NCBI RefSeq assembly: GCF_014197535.1
Contig: NZ_JACIFV010000002.1
Location: 434,001 to 498,000, forward strand
From: Rhizobium aethiopicum
GTDB taxonomy: Bacteria; Pseudomonadota; Alphaproteobacteria; Rhizobiales; Rhizobiaceae
DNA length: 64,000 nucleotides
Reading direction: 5' to 3'
Of this stretch, positions 25,305 through 33,911 are shown piece after piece. Each line of letters opens with the position of its first letter. Position 1 is the first letter of the stretch. Position numbers and translations under genes: made by a program. The notes beneath the pieces were generated by a model that worked only from the letters and a program-made list of their open reading frames with translations, was not told where the DNA came from and ran no database searches.

Positions 25305-26279
25305 TTACTCCGCAGCCACGGCGATAGGCATGTGGCCCGTCAGATATCGCTCGGCTTCGAGCGCTGCCATGCACCCCAAGCCGGCGGCGGTGATTGCCTG
25401 GCGGAACGTATCGTCGGTCACGTCGCCGGCGGCATAGACCCCCTCCAAGCTGGTCGCGGTCGAATCCGGCGCGGTCCAGAGGTAGCCATTGTCCTTCAGC
25501 TTCAGCTTGCCCTTGAAAAGCTCGGTTGCCGGGGCGTGGCCGATGGCAACGAAGACGCCGTCGATCGGCATTTCGGTAATCGCTCCGGTTCTGACGTCGC
25601 GCAGACGCGCGCCAGTCACGGATTGCGGCATTGGCGGCTTGGCCGGCGTGCCGGTGATCTCGGCCACCTCGCTGTTCCACAGCACCTCGACGTTTTCCTT
25701 GGCGAACAGGCGTTCCTGCAGGATCTTCTCGGCGCGGAAGGAGTCGCGGCGGTGCACCAATGTGACCGACTTCGCGATGTTGGAGAGATAGAGCGCCTCT
25801 TCGACGGCGCTGTTGCCGCCGCCGACCACGATGACGTCCTTGTTGCGATAGAAGAAACCGTCGCAGGTGGCGCAGGCCGAAACGCCGAAGCCCTGGAAAT
25901 GCTGCTCGCTTTCGATGCCCAGCCACTTGGCCTTGGCGCCGGTTGCGATGATCAGCGTATCCGCGGTCCATACCTGGCCGCTGTCGGTGCGGGCGACGAA
26001 AGGACGCTGGTTCAGGTCGACTTCGGTCACGAGGTCGTTGACGATCTCGGCGCCGACATGTTTTGCCTGCTGCAGCATCTGGTCCATCAGCCAGGGGCCC
26101 TGGATCGGATCGGCAAAGCCCGGATAGTTCTCGACATCGGTGGTGATCATCAGCTGGCCGCCCTGTTCGAGGCCGGCGATCAGAACCGGCTTCAGCATGG
26201 CGCGCGCGGCATAGACCGCGGCAGTATAGCCGGCGGGTCCGGAACCGATGATGAGCACCTTCGTGTGGCGGGCAGGCAT
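25305..26279 (-). CDS. trxB: Thioredoxin reductase
   Basis: A 324-residue FAD- and NADPH-dependent reductase that keeps thioredoxin reduced in the cytoplasm. It shows the FAD motif GSGPAGYTAA, the redox-active disulfide CATC (136-139), and the NADPH motif GGGNSAVEEA. Length is normal. It is followed 22 bp later by lsrB, whose relatives sense oxidation, so the pair may be coordinated. Divergent from the Lrp-type gene. Confidence 0.96.
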   Translation of the reverse strand: MPARHTKVLIIGSGPAGYTAAVYAARAMLKPVLIAGLEQGGQLMITTDVENYPGFADPIQGPWLMDQMLQQAKHVGAEIVNDLVTEVDLNQRPFVARTDSGQVWTADTLIIATGAKAKWLGIESEQHFQGFGVSACATCDGFFYRNKDVIVVGGGNSAVEEALYLSNIAKSVTLVHRRDSFRAEKILQERLFAKENVEVLWNSEVAEITGTPAKPPMPQSVTGARLRDVRTGAITEMPIDGVFVAIGHAPATELFKGKLKLKDNGYLWTAPDSTATSLEGVYAAGDVTDDTFRQAITAAGLGCMAALEAERYLTGHMPIAVAAE

Positions 26280-26510
26280 GTCATTTCCTTTCGACTGGCA
26301 GGAGGGCGGCGGCTAAAAGGCGATTGCGGCCGTTTCGCGGTCCATGCGCCATTTATGAACGTCCAATGCTATTATTCAAGGGCAGCCTTGCATTACCAAC
26401 AAGGCAAATCGCCTCGCTGTGCAAGAATCCGTCATCGGCTTGAAACTTTCTTGCGTATTCCGCCGCTTTATATAGAAGCTCGCCGCGAAGAATTAAAGAA
26501 AGGCCACGGT

Positions 26511-26978
26511 GTGGGGCGCACGGAACTCGACGTCATCGACATAAAGATCCTCCGGGAGCTGCAGGCCGACGGCCGCATGACCAATGTCGAACTCGCCGAC
26601 CGGGTCGGCATCTCGGCGCCGCCCTGCCTGCGCCGGGTGCGCAAGCTCGAGGAAGCCGGCATCATCGAGGGCTACCACGCCATGCTGAACAGCCCGAAGC
26701 TCGGCTTCGATCTGGTTGCTTTCTGCATGGTCGGCCTCAAACACCAGTCGGAAGGCAACCTCAAGGCGTTTGCCGCCGCCACCACCGAGTGGCCGCTGGT
26801 GCGCCAGGCCTGGATGGTATCGGGTGACAGCGATTTCCTGCTGCATTGCGTGGCGGAAAATCTCACCCATTTCCAGGATTTTGTCATCGAGATTCTGACG
26901 GCGAACGAACATGTCGACACCGTGCGCACCATGCTGACGATCCGGCAGGTGAAGAAGCTGGGATTGGTCGAAGTCTAA
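26511..26978 (+). CDS. Lrp/AsnC-family transcriptional regulator
   Basis: A 155-residue regulator with an N-terminal winged helix (VELADRVGISAPPCLRRVRKLEEAG) and a C-terminal RAM ligand domain that forms octamers and binds amino acids. The start is a GTG at 26511 with AAAGG 7 bp upstream; the frame is open far upstream, but only as the shadow of trxB. The same gene sits beside trxB in Sinorhizobium. Which amino acid it senses is not shown. It is convergent with dctD. Confidence 0.9.
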   Translation: MGRTELDVIDIKILRELQADGRMTNVELADRVGISAPPCLRRVRKLEEAGIIEGYHAMLNSPKLGFDLVAFCMVGLKHQSEGNLKAFAAATTEWPLVRQAWMVSGDSDFLLHCVAENLTHFQDFVIEILTANEHVDTVRTMLTIRQVKKLGLVEV

Positions 26979-26991
26979 TGCGACCTCGCGG

Positions 26992-28338
26992 TTACTTGCG
27001 CGAGGCGTAGCCGCCCCGGTTGATGCCGTGGCGCTGGAGCTTGTCGTAAAAGGTCTTTCTCGGAATGCCGAGCGCCTCGATGGTGCCGCGCACGTCGCCG
27101 TCATTGGCCGCGAGCGCGTCGCGGATGATCTCCGCCTCGTAGCGTTCCAGCCGTTCGGGCAGCGTGCCGCCGGTCGGTTGCGGGGGAACGAGCGTCGCTC
27201 CGCCGCCTTCCACGCCCAGCACCACCCGTTCGGCATAGTGGGAGAGCTCGCGGACATTGCCCGGCCATGCATGGGTGGCGAGATGCCGGCGGACATTCTC
27301 TGAAAGCTGCGGGACATCGCGGCGGAAGCGCCCGGCGGCGCGAGCGGCGAAATGGGAAAACAGCAGCGGAATATCGTCGCGGCGCTCCCTCAGCGGCGGA
27401 ATGGAAATCGTCACGACATTCAGCCGGTAATAGAGATCCTCGCGAAAATCCCCGCGCACCTCGGGATCGCCAAGGTCGATCTTGGCGGCTGCGACGACGC
27501 GCAGATCGACCGGGCGCACCTCGTTGGTGCCGAGCGGGGTGATTTCGCGCATCTCCAGCACCCTCAGCATCTTGACCTGCGTGGCGAGAGGCATGCTCTC
27601 GATCTCATCGAGGAAAAGCGTGCCGCCGCTGGCATGTTCGATGCGACCGGTGCGGCGCTTTTGCGCGCCGGTAAAGGCGCCGGCCTCGTGACCGAACAGC
27701 TCGCTTTCGATGACGGTCTCAGGTAGCGCGCCGCAGTTCAGCGCCACGAAATTGCCTTTCCGGCGGTGGCTCCACTGATGCAGGATCTGCGCGACCACTT
27801 CCTTGCCGCTGCCGGTCTCGCCGGCCACAAGCACGTCAACGTCGGTATCGGCGATGTGGCGAAGAATCTTTCTGAGATTCTCCATGACGGGGGTCTGGCC
27901 GATCAGCGGCAAAGTCTCTTGCGCATCTTCGGCCGCCTTGCGCAGCATGCGGTTTTCCAGAACGAGCCGACGTTTTTCGCTGGCGCGACGCACGCTCTGG
28001 ACGAGCCTGTCGGCGGGGAAGGGTTTGGCGATGAAATCATAGGCGCCATCCTGAATGGCTTGGACGGCCATCGGAATATCGCCGTGGCCGGTCATCAATA
28101 TCACCGGCAGGTCGGCATCCATGCCTTGCAGCATGGCGAAGAGTTGCAGCCCGTCTATCTCGGGCATGCGAATATCGGTGACGACGGGGCCGGCGAAGTC
28201 CGCCGGCAGGTCCGCCAGCGCCGCCTTGGCGCCGTCATAGGCGGAAACGGAGAAGCCGGCGAGCTCCAGCGTCTGGGCGGTGGCGCGGCGCAGGTCCCTG
28301 TCGTCGTCGATCAGCGCAACCGGGCTCCGTGTGTCCAT
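26992..28338 (-). CDS. dctD: C4-dicarboxylate transport response regulator DctD (sigma-54 activator)
   Basis: A 448-residue NtrC-type enhancer-binding protein. The receiver domain carries the phospho-acceptor Asp55 (VVTDIRMP), the AAA+ domain shows Walker A (GETGSGKE) and the sigma-54 contact loop GAFTGA, and a Fis-type helix-turn-helix ([20 protein letters not shown]) lies at the C-terminus. When phosphorylated by DctB it drives dctA from a -24/-12 promoter. It starts 3 bp after the dctB stop, so the two form an operon. It is oriented away from dctA. Confidence 0.95.
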   Translation of the reverse strand: MDTRSPVALIDDDRDLRRATAQTLELAGFSVSAYDGAKAALADLPADFAGPVVTDIRMPEIDGLQLFAMLQGMDADLPVILMTGHGDIPMAVQAIQDGAYDFIAKPFPADRLVQSVRRASEKRRLVLENRMLRKAAEDAQETLPLIGQTPVMENLRKILRHIADTDVDVLVAGETGSGKEVVAQILHQWSHRRKGNFVALNCGALPETVIESELFGHEAGAFTGAQKRRTGRIEHASGGTLFLDEIESMPLATQVKMLRVLEMREITPLGTNEVRPVDLRVVAAAKIDLGDPEVRGDFREDLYYRLNVVTISIPPLRERRDDIPLLFSHFAARAAGRFRRDVPQLSENVRRHLATHAWPGNVRELSHYAERVVLGVEGGGATLVPPQPTGGTLPERLERYEAEIIRDALAANDGDVRGTIEALGIPRKTFYDKLQRHGINRGGYASRK

Positions 28339-28341
28339 GAC

Positions 28342-30219
28342 CTAAGCGTTCCTCAGATGAACGATGAACCGGGTTCCTGCGCCATTGCTCTCAACCTCCA
28401 TCCGGCCACCGTAATCGCCGACAATATCCTTGGAGATGACGAGCCCGAGGCCGAGACCACTCTCCTTCGATGTGTTGAACGGCGTGAATAGGCCCTTGCG
28501 GATTTCAGGCGAAATGCCGGGGCCGTTGTCGACGACCGTCAGGGTCACCATGTCCGCATCGGTTGATGTCCTGACCTCGACGCGCCCCGCCTCGGCCTTC
28601 GGCGCGACTGCCTCCAGGGCGTTCTGAAGCAAATTGATGAGCACCTGCTCGAGGCGGATCCGGTTTCCCATGACCTGCAGCGCGGCCGGCGGCAGCTCGA
28701 TGTCAAGCGTGTCCATGCGGCCGGCAAAGCGGCTGCGCAACAGCATCACCGCACCCTCGATGACTTCCCTCAGGCCAGTCGGCTCGGCACTGCTGCGGCC
28801 CTTGCGGGCGAAGGTCTTCAACTCCTCGGTGATCGTGCCGATACGCTCCGTCAGCGCCGCGATGTTCTGAAGATTTTCGCCGGCAGGCGCGGTCTGGCCG
28901 CGCTCGAGGAAGGTGCGGGCATTGTCGGCATAGGCGCGGATGGTCGCCACCGGCTGGTTGATCTCATGGGCGACGCCGGCCGCCACCTGACCGAGGATTG
29001 CCAGCCGGTTGGCCTGCACCAGATCCTGCTGCACCGCCTGGAGCTTCTGCTCCGTGCTGCGGTGACCGGTGATCTCGGCCTGCAGGCGATCCCGCGCCTG
29101 GCTAAGATCGAGCGTCCGCTCGGCCACGCGCCGTTCCAGTTCTTCGCGCGCCTGCTGTTCGCTGAAGATCCTGAGCGTGATCGTCTGGCGGCGGCGCAGC
29201 AGAAAGGCCGCTCCCGACAGCACTGGCAGCAGCGTCAGCAGCGCCAGCATGCGGGCTTCGCGAACTCCCGCATCGATCGAAGGGCCGAGCGCCACAAGAT
29301 GCTGAAGGCGCCATGCGGTTTCCGGAACGGGTGCTCCGACATCGAGAAAGCTGGTTTTGCCGGCGCCGCCCGGCATGACTATCTCGACGACGTCGAGCCT
29401 GTCGCCGAGATTTCGGACTATGTCGAGCGGAAGGGGCTGGAGTGGCGCATCACCGAACTGGAGGCTTTCGCGGATCGCCGTCAGCCGGTCCTCGGCGATC
29501 TGGCCGATCGTCATGAACCGCCATGAGGGAATGCTGGTGATGAGAATGATGCCACGGTCGTCAACGACGTAAGACGGGGCATCCGTGGCATTCCAATCTG
29601 CCTCAACATCGTCGAATTCCACCTTGACCACGACGACCCCGAGCAGGCTGTTGTTGCCGTCGGAGATGCGCTGCGAGATATAGAGGCCAGGTTTCTTGCT
29701 GACGGTGCCGAGCGCGAAGTGTTCGGCCTGGCCACGGGCGACCGCACCCTGATAATATTCCCTGAAGCGATAGTCGTTGCCGACGAAGCTCGTCGGCTCG
29801 CGCCAGTTGCTGGCAGAAACAGCCATGCCGTGCTTGTCGATGACATAGATGACGGCCGCTTTGGTGCCCGTCGCCAGCATATCCAGCTTGCGGCTCAGCT
29901 GCTCAAACGTGGCGGCATCGCGCTCTGCCAGCGCGGCGGCGAGCGCATTGTCCTGCGACAGGACGAAGGGCAAGGCCCGGAATTTTTCGAGAACCGTGCG
30001 CAGCAATGCTGCGTTCAGCCTGGCATCCGTGCGGGCCTGCTCTTCGAGAGCCGTCTCGGCCCGTTGGCGGCCAAGCTCGCCGCTTGCCCACAGGCTAGCG
30101 ATCACAGCCAGCAGGGCGGCGGCCGCAAACAGCCACCACATCCGGCGGATGCGGTGCTGGAGGGGCAGGGAGGGCCACAGCCTTTGTGAAACGGACAAGG
30201 ACATGGCGGATTTGTGCAT
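28342..30219 (-). CDS. dctB: C4-dicarboxylate sensor histidine kinase DctB
   Basis: A 625-residue membrane kinase. A first transmembrane helix (about 28-48) and a second near residue 330 flank a periplasmic PDC/Cache sensor domain that binds succinate, malate or fumarate in relatives. A coiled region follows, then HisKA with the phospho-His in [11 protein letters not shown] and a HATPase domain ([26 protein letters not shown]). The ATG at 30219 lies within a likely DctD site and has no clear binding site; ATG at 30204 is an equally possible start and would give 620 residues. Divergent from dctA. Confidence 0.95.
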   Translation of the reverse strand: MHKSAMSLSVSQRLWPSLPLQHRIRRMWWLFAAAALLAVIASLWASGELGRQRAETALEEQARTDARLNAALLRTVLEKFRALPFVLSQDNALAAALAERDAATFEQLSRKLDMLATGTKAAVIYVIDKHGMAVSASNWREPTSFVGNDYRFREYYQGAVARGQAEHFALGTVSKKPGLYISQRISDGNNSLLGVVVVKVEFDDVEADWNATDAPSYVVDDRGIILITSIPSWRFMTIGQIAEDRLTAIRESLQFGDAPLQPLPLDIVRNLGDRLDVVEIVMPGGAGKTSFLDVGAPVPETAWRLQHLVALGPSIDAGVREARMLALLTLLPVLSGAAFLLRRRQTITLRIFSEQQAREELERRVAERTLDLSQARDRLQAEITGHRSTEQKLQAVQQDLVQANRLAILGQVAAGVAHEINQPVATIRAYADNARTFLERGQTAPAGENLQNIAALTERIGTITEELKTFARKGRSSAEPTGLREVIEGAVMLLRSRFAGRMDTLDIELPPAALQVMGNRIRLEQVLINLLQNALEAVAPKAEAGRVEVRTSTDADMVTLTVVDNGPGISPEIRKGLFTPFNTSKESGLGLGLVISKDIVGDYGGRMEVESNGAGTRFIVHLRNA

Positions 30220-30229
30220 TTTTCGGCAC
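30213..30229 (+). promoter_or_regulatory. DctD binding site 1 (distal UAS of dctA)
   Basis: TGTGCATTTTTCGGCAC resembles the DctD inverted repeat of dctA promoters, though the left arm is imperfect. Centred about 143 bp before the predicted dctA start; it covers the first codon assigned to dctB. Confidence 0.6.
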
Positions 30230-30245
30230 GGAACGCAAACGGATT

Positions 30246-30262
30246 TGTGCGGCTTTCCGCAT
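30246..30262 (+). promoter_or_regulatory. DctD binding site 2 (proximal UAS of dctA)
   Basis: A TGCGG-CTTT-CCGCA inverted repeat, centred about 110 bp before the predicted dctA start. It is the better of two tandem sites, which lie 33 bp apart (about three helical turns), as expected for cooperative DctD binding. Confidence 0.7.
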
Positions 30263-30337
30263 TGCTTATTTAGCCCTTTGGCAGCGGTATAAATTTTATC
30301 CTATTCAAAACAACTAGTTACCCAATTTATGCGAAAC

Positions 30338-30352
30338 TGGCACGGCGGTTGC
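30338..30352 (+). promoter_or_regulatory. Sigma-54 (-24/-12) promoter of dctA
   Basis: TGGCACGGCGGTTGC is a perfect match to the RpoN consensus TGGCAC-N5-TTGC. Transcription should start near 30364, giving a leader of about 80 bases before dctA. Confidence 0.9.
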
Positions 30353-30443
30353 GAAGGAGATGGCACAACGGCTGAGCTGTTGGAGTGAAGCGAACGGCTC
30401 GGGAGGCCGGAGTTCGTTCCGGGCGAGCCCTTAGGAGGATATC

Positions 30444-31778
30444 ATGATCGCAGCACCAGTTGACGCAGTTGCAGACAGCAAGGGCAGGAAGCCCTTTTAC
30501 ACCCATCTATACGTTCAGGTTCTCGCCGCCATCGCCGCGGGTATCCTTCTCGGCCATTTCTACCCCGAGCTCGGCACGCAGCTGAAGCCGCTCGGCGATG
30601 CCTTCATCAAGCTCGTGAAGATGGTCATTGCGCCCGTCATCTTCCTGACGGTGGCAACCGGCATTGCCGGCATGAGCGATCTGAAGAAGGTCGGCCGCGT
30701 CGCCGGCAAGGCGATGTTGTACTTCCTGACCTTCTCGACCTTGGCGCTCGTCATCGGCATGGTCATCGCCAATGTCGTTCAGCCCGGCGCCGGCATGAAT
30801 ATCGATCCGGCTTCGCTTGACCCCAAGGCCGTCGCCACCTTTGCCGAGAAGGCGCATGAGCAGAGCATCGTCGGCTTCCTCACAAACATCATCCCCACGA
30901 CGATTGTCGGCGCCTTTGCCGATGGCGATATTCTGCAGGTATTGTTCTTCTCGGTGCTGTTCGGCATTGCGCTCGCCATGGTCGGCGAAAAGGGCGAGCC
31001 GGTCATCAACATCCTGAATGCGCTGACGGCTCCGATCTTCAAGCTGGTCGCCATCCTGATGAAGGCTGCCCCGATCGGCGCCTTCGGCGCCATGGCCTTC
31101 ACCATCGGCAAGTACGGTATCGGATCGATCGCCAACCTCGCCATGCTGATCGGCACCTTCTACATCACTTCGCTGCTCTTCGTTCTTGTCGTGCTCGGCG
31201 CCGTCGCCCGCTATAACGGCTTCTCGATCCTGGCGCTGCTGCGCTACATCAAGGAAGAGCTGCTGCTGGTTCTCGGCACCTCGTCGTCAGAAGCCGCACT
31301 TCCGGGACTGATGAACAAGATGGAAAAGGCCGGCTGCAAGCGCTCGGTCGTCGGCCTCGTCATCCCCACCGGCTATTCCTTCAACCTTGACGGCACCAAT
31401 ATCTACATGACGCTGGCCGCCCTCTTCATCGCCCAGGCAACCGGCATCCAGCTCTCCTGGGGTGACCAGATCCTGCTGCTGCTCGTGGCGATGCTGAGCT
31501 CGAAGGGTGCTGCCGGCATCACCGGCGCCGGCTTCATCACGCTTGCCGCGACGCTCTCCGTCGTGCCTTCCGTGCCGGTCGCCGGCATGGCGCTAATCCT
31601 CGGCATCGACCGCTTCATGTCGGAATGCCGGGCGCTGACCAACCTCGTCGGCAATGCGGTCGCGACAATCGTCGTGGCCCGTTGGGAAAACGAGCTGGAT
31701 ACGGCGCAGCTCGCTAGAGTGCTGGGCGGCCAGGCAGAAGAGGGCGCTCCGGTTGCCGGACTTCAGCCGGCGGAATAA
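30444..31778 (+). CDS. dctA: C4-dicarboxylate transport protein DctA
   Basis: A 444-residue inner-membrane symporter that takes up succinate, fumarate and malate with protons or sodium. Family marks are the N-terminal [19 protein letters not shown], the serine-rich hairpin motif [13 protein letters not shown], and the substrate site [16 protein letters not shown]. In rhizobia DctA supplies plant dicarboxylates to nitrogen-fixing bacteroids. AGGAGG lies 7 bp before the start. It is driven by the sigma-54 promoter upstream and controlled by the divergent dctBD operon. Confidence 0.97.
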   Translation: MIAAPVDAVADSKGRKPFYTHLYVQVLAAIAAGILLGHFYPELGTQLKPLGDAFIKLVKMVIAPVIFLTVATGIAGMSDLKKVGRVAGKAMLYFLTFSTLALVIGMVIANVVQPGAGMNIDPASLDPKAVATFAEKAHEQSIVGFLTNIIPTTIVGAFADGDILQVLFFSVLFGIALAMVGEKGEPVINILNALTAPIFKLVAILMKAAPIGAFGAMAFTIGKYGIGSIANLAMLIGTFYITSLLFVLVVLGAVARYNGFSILALLRYIKEELLLVLGTSSSEAALPGLMNKMEKAGCKRSVVGLVIPTGYSFNLDGTNIYMTLAALFIAQATGIQLSWGDQILLLLVAMLSSKGAAGITGAGFITLAATLSVVPSVPVAGMALILGIDRFMSECRALTNLVGNAVATIVVARWENELDTAQLARVLGGQAEEGAPVAGLQPAE

Positions 31779-31807
31779 TCTCGCCTGATTATTGGCAATC
31801 TTTGCAG

Positions 31808-31829
31808 CGGCCCGTTTTACAGCGGGCCG
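31808..31829 (+). terminator. Possible intrinsic terminator after dctA
   Basis: A 7-bp stem CGGCCCG/CGGGCCG with an 8-base loop, 29 bp after the dctA stop. The T-tract after it is broken (TTCGCTT), so termination may be partial. Confidence 0.45.
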
Positions 31830-31913
31830 TTCGCTTGTCGATAGATGTCGCCCTCTACGCAGATGTTCAACGTCACGAGCCGTTCCGACCCAAGGAGATC
31901 GGCGAGACCGCTT

Positions 31914-32056
31914 ACCCCTCCCCAACCCCTCCCCACAAGGGGGAGGGACTAACCCGGAGCGCCCACTTCGTTCCTTCTCGAAACGTCGCAGATATGGAGA
32001 ACGGGCGCGGCAAGTTAAGCCCCTCCCCCTTGTGGGGAGGGGCTTGGGGCGGGGTC
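31914..32056. repeat. RIME-like palindromic repeat (CCCCTCCCC-type)
   Basis: Two arms of about 36-40 bp form a large imperfect inverted repeat: the left arm (31914-31948) and the right (32017-32056) each contain a smaller hairpin, CCTCCCC-ACAA-GGGGGAGG in one and its complement in the other. It separates convergent dctA and lpcC. This plan is that of rhizobial intergenic mosaic elements, but the sequence flavour differs from the copies at 42547 and 58195. Confidence 0.65.
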
Positions 32057-32095
32057 TTTTATGGATCCTTGTACCGATGTAGTCTTCTTTTGCAC

Positions 32096-33154
32096 TCAGC
32101 CGCTGTTGTCGCCGAGAAGGCGATCGTAAACAGCGCCAATCGCTTTTGCTTCCTTCTCCAGCGCGAAATTCGCCCGGACATGGCACAGCGCATTCTCGCC
32201 ATGGGCGATCGCCAGTGCGGGATCTGCGATATAGGGGGCGATTGCCCGCGTCAGCGCTTCGCCGTCACCGGCGGCGACGACCGAGCCGGTCTCGCCGTCG
32301 GCGATGAGTTCGGCATAGGCGCCCGCATCCGATGCCACGACGGCGGTGCGAGAAGCCATGGCTTCGAGCGGCGTCAGGCCGAAGCCTTCGTTGCGGGAAG
32401 GGGCGACGTAAAGCGTCAGGCGGCGATACCAGACCTTGATATCAGGCACTTCGCCGAGGAAGAGAATGCGGTCGGTGAGCCCGGCGCCGGCGACATCGGC
32501 CTTGAGCTTTTCGCCGAAGGCGGTGTGCTCCGCCGTCACGCGGCCGGAGACGACGGCCGTCCATTCCGGATGCTGCGGCAAGAGTTCGATCATCGCCTGG
32601 ACGAAGAGATCGGTGCCTTTCTGATGGCGCACGCGGCCGAAGCAGCCGACGAGATAGCGGCCGGGCAGGCCGGTCGCGGCGATGCCGTCGTCGGCCGTTT
32701 CCGGCGGATGGAAGATAGAAAGGTCGACGCCGTGCTGGATAACCGTATGCGGTACCTCGAGGAAGGAGCCGGACCGGTCGCTGGTTGCAATCACCGCATC
32801 CATACGGCGGATTAGCCATTTCGTGTAGGCGGTGTGACGGCGTTGCGCCGCCGAGGTGAAGAGCAGCTTCAGCGGCATGCGCAGGACATAGCGAAGCAGG
32901 ATGCCGACAGCCATCTCATTGTTGCGGCGGGCGTGCCAGACGCGGTGACGGCGGCGTGCGGGCGGGCGCCACAAGCCGAGGATCTGCGGCCATGTCAGTT
33001 TCGCCAAGCCGTCGGGCAGGCCGGGGCCGAGCGTCGCGATCCTCATGCCGAGCCGGATCTGGCACGGGATGAGCTGGACGATAGTCGACGTGACGCCGGA
33101 GAGCCGGCGCTTGAAGTTGGGCGCGATGATCTCGACGTCACGAATGTCCGGCAA
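32096..33154 (-). CDS. lpcC: Lipopolysaccharide core mannosyltransferase LpcC (LpsB-like)
   Basis: A 352-residue GT4-family glycosyltransferase with a GT-B fold. It matches the LpcC/LpsB proteins of Rhizobium and Sinorhizobium, which add mannose to the inner lipopolysaccharide core: N-terminal IIAPNFKRRLSGVTSTIVQL, the GRVRHQKGTDLFVQA donor site, and the EX7E motif in SRNEGFGLTPLEAMAS. The only in-frame start after an in-frame TGA (the greA stop itself) is a TTG at 33154, with only a weak GAGAT upstream. It follows greA by 27 bp on the same strand; loss of such genes in relatives alters the cell surface and impairs symbiosis. Confidence 0.92.
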   Translation of the reverse strand: MPDIRDVEIIAPNFKRRLSGVTSTIVQLIPCQIRLGMRIATLGPGLPDGLAKLTWPQILGLWRPPARRRHRVWHARRNNEMAVGILLRYVLRMPLKLLFTSAAQRRHTAYTKWLIRRMDAVIATSDRSGSFLEVPHTVIQHGVDLSIFHPPETADDGIAATGLPGRYLVGCFGRVRHQKGTDLFVQAMIELLPQHPEWTAVVSGRVTAEHTAFGEKLKADVAGAGLTDRILFLGEVPDIKVWYRRLTLYVAPSRNEGFGLTPLEAMASRTAVVASDAGAYAELIADGETGSVVAAGDGEALTRAIAPYIADPALAIAHGENALCHVRANFALEKEAKAIGAVYDRLLGDNSG

Positions 33155-33181
33155 GGGATGGATCTCGTGTCTGGCGGGCGA

Positions 33182-33658
33182 TCAGCCCCAGGAAACCTGG
33201 AGGATTTCGTAGGCCTTGGAGCCGCCGGGTGCGTTGACCTCGATGGAATCACCGACTTCCTTGCCGATCAGCGCGCGGGCGATCGGGGAGGAGATGGAGA
33301 TGCGGCCAGCCTTGACGTCGGCTTCCTGGTCGCCAACGATCTGATAGGTCTTTTCTTCTTCGGTGTCCTCGTCGACGAGCTTCACCTTGGCGCCGAACTT
33401 GATCTTGTCGCCCGACATCTTGGTGAGGTCGATGACCTCGGCGCGCGCCGTTAGGTCTTCCAGTTCGCTGATACGGCCCTCGTTGTGGCTCTGGGCTTCC
33501 TTGGCGGCGTGGTATTCGGCGTTTTCGGAAAGGTCGCCATGAGCACGGGCCTCGGCGATCGCCTCGATGATTCGGGGGCGCTCCTCCTGCTGACGCCAGC
33601 GCAGCTCTTCCTGCAGCTTGACGAAACCACCCTGTGTCATCGGTACCTTTTCAACCAT
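33182..33658 (-). CDS. greA: Transcription elongation factor GreA
   Basis: A 158-residue factor that rescues backtracked RNA polymerase by stimulating cleavage of the nascent RNA. The N-terminal coiled coil has the two acidic tip residues in [11 protein letters not shown], and the C-terminal FKBP-like domain contains [14 protein letters not shown]. Start at 33658 follows AAGGAC; an in-frame ATG at 33706 adds 16 residues inside the leader hairpin's U-tract and is unlikely. It precedes lpcC closely. The leader holds a terminator-like hairpin at 33716. Confidence 0.96.
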   Translation of the reverse strand: MVEKVPMTQGGFVKLQEELRWRQQEERPRIIEAIAEARAHGDLSENAEYHAAKEAQSHNEGRISELEDLTARAEVIDLTKMSGDKIKFGAKVKLVDEDTEEEKTYQIVGDQEADVKAGRISISSPIARALIGKEVGDSIEVNAPGGSKAYEILQVSWG

Positions 33659-33703
33659 TTTTTTGTCCTTCACTCCTTGTGTTCGCGCAATCAGGCGCCC
33701 ACA

Positions 33704-33740
33704 CAAAAGAAAACAGGTCCCGAAGGGGAGCTTCGGAACC
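33704..33740 (-). terminator. Terminator-like hairpin in the greA leader (possible attenuator)
   Basis: On the minus strand GGTTCCGAAG-CTCCC-CTTCGGGACC (10-bp stem with one T-G pair, loop CTCCC, 33740-33716) is followed by TGTTTTCTTTTG. No minus-strand gene ends upstream, so the hairpin lies inside the greA leader. It resembles the terminated greA leader (GraL) of E. coli in position; the sequence similarity is not known to me. A TATAAG box lies at 33770-33765, about 25 bp upstream of the hairpin. Confidence 0.6.
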
Positions 33741-33890
33741 GTGCCACATTTCTAGTTAAGTGCTTATAGCAGATCGGCAAGGCCGATTTCCAGAAAATTC
33801 GCATAGACGAAATGCAACCCACTGCGGCATCGGGCGATGCGCCCCAAAATGGGGCAGAGGCGGGATCGTTTCGGTTGACTATGTATATTA

Positions 33891-33905
33891 GAACATATAG
33901 TGAAC
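33891..33905 (+). promoter_or_regulatory. LexA (SOS) box of the radical SAM/UdgX cassette
   Basis: GAAC-ATATAGT-GAAC fits the alphaproteobacterial LexA consensus GAACN7GAAC (the complement of GTTCN7GTTC) perfectly. It lies 6 bp before the ATG at 33912 and covers the alternative GTG at 33900, which argues against that GTG being the start. TTGACT at 33875 lies just upstream. Confidence 0.75.
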
Positions 33906-33911
33906 ATTGGG

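Noticed and set aside
33900-33911. GTG at 33900 as the radical SAM start
   Set aside because: The GTG lies inside the LexA box and lacks a ribosome binding site; ATG 33912 fits the family's usual N-terminus.
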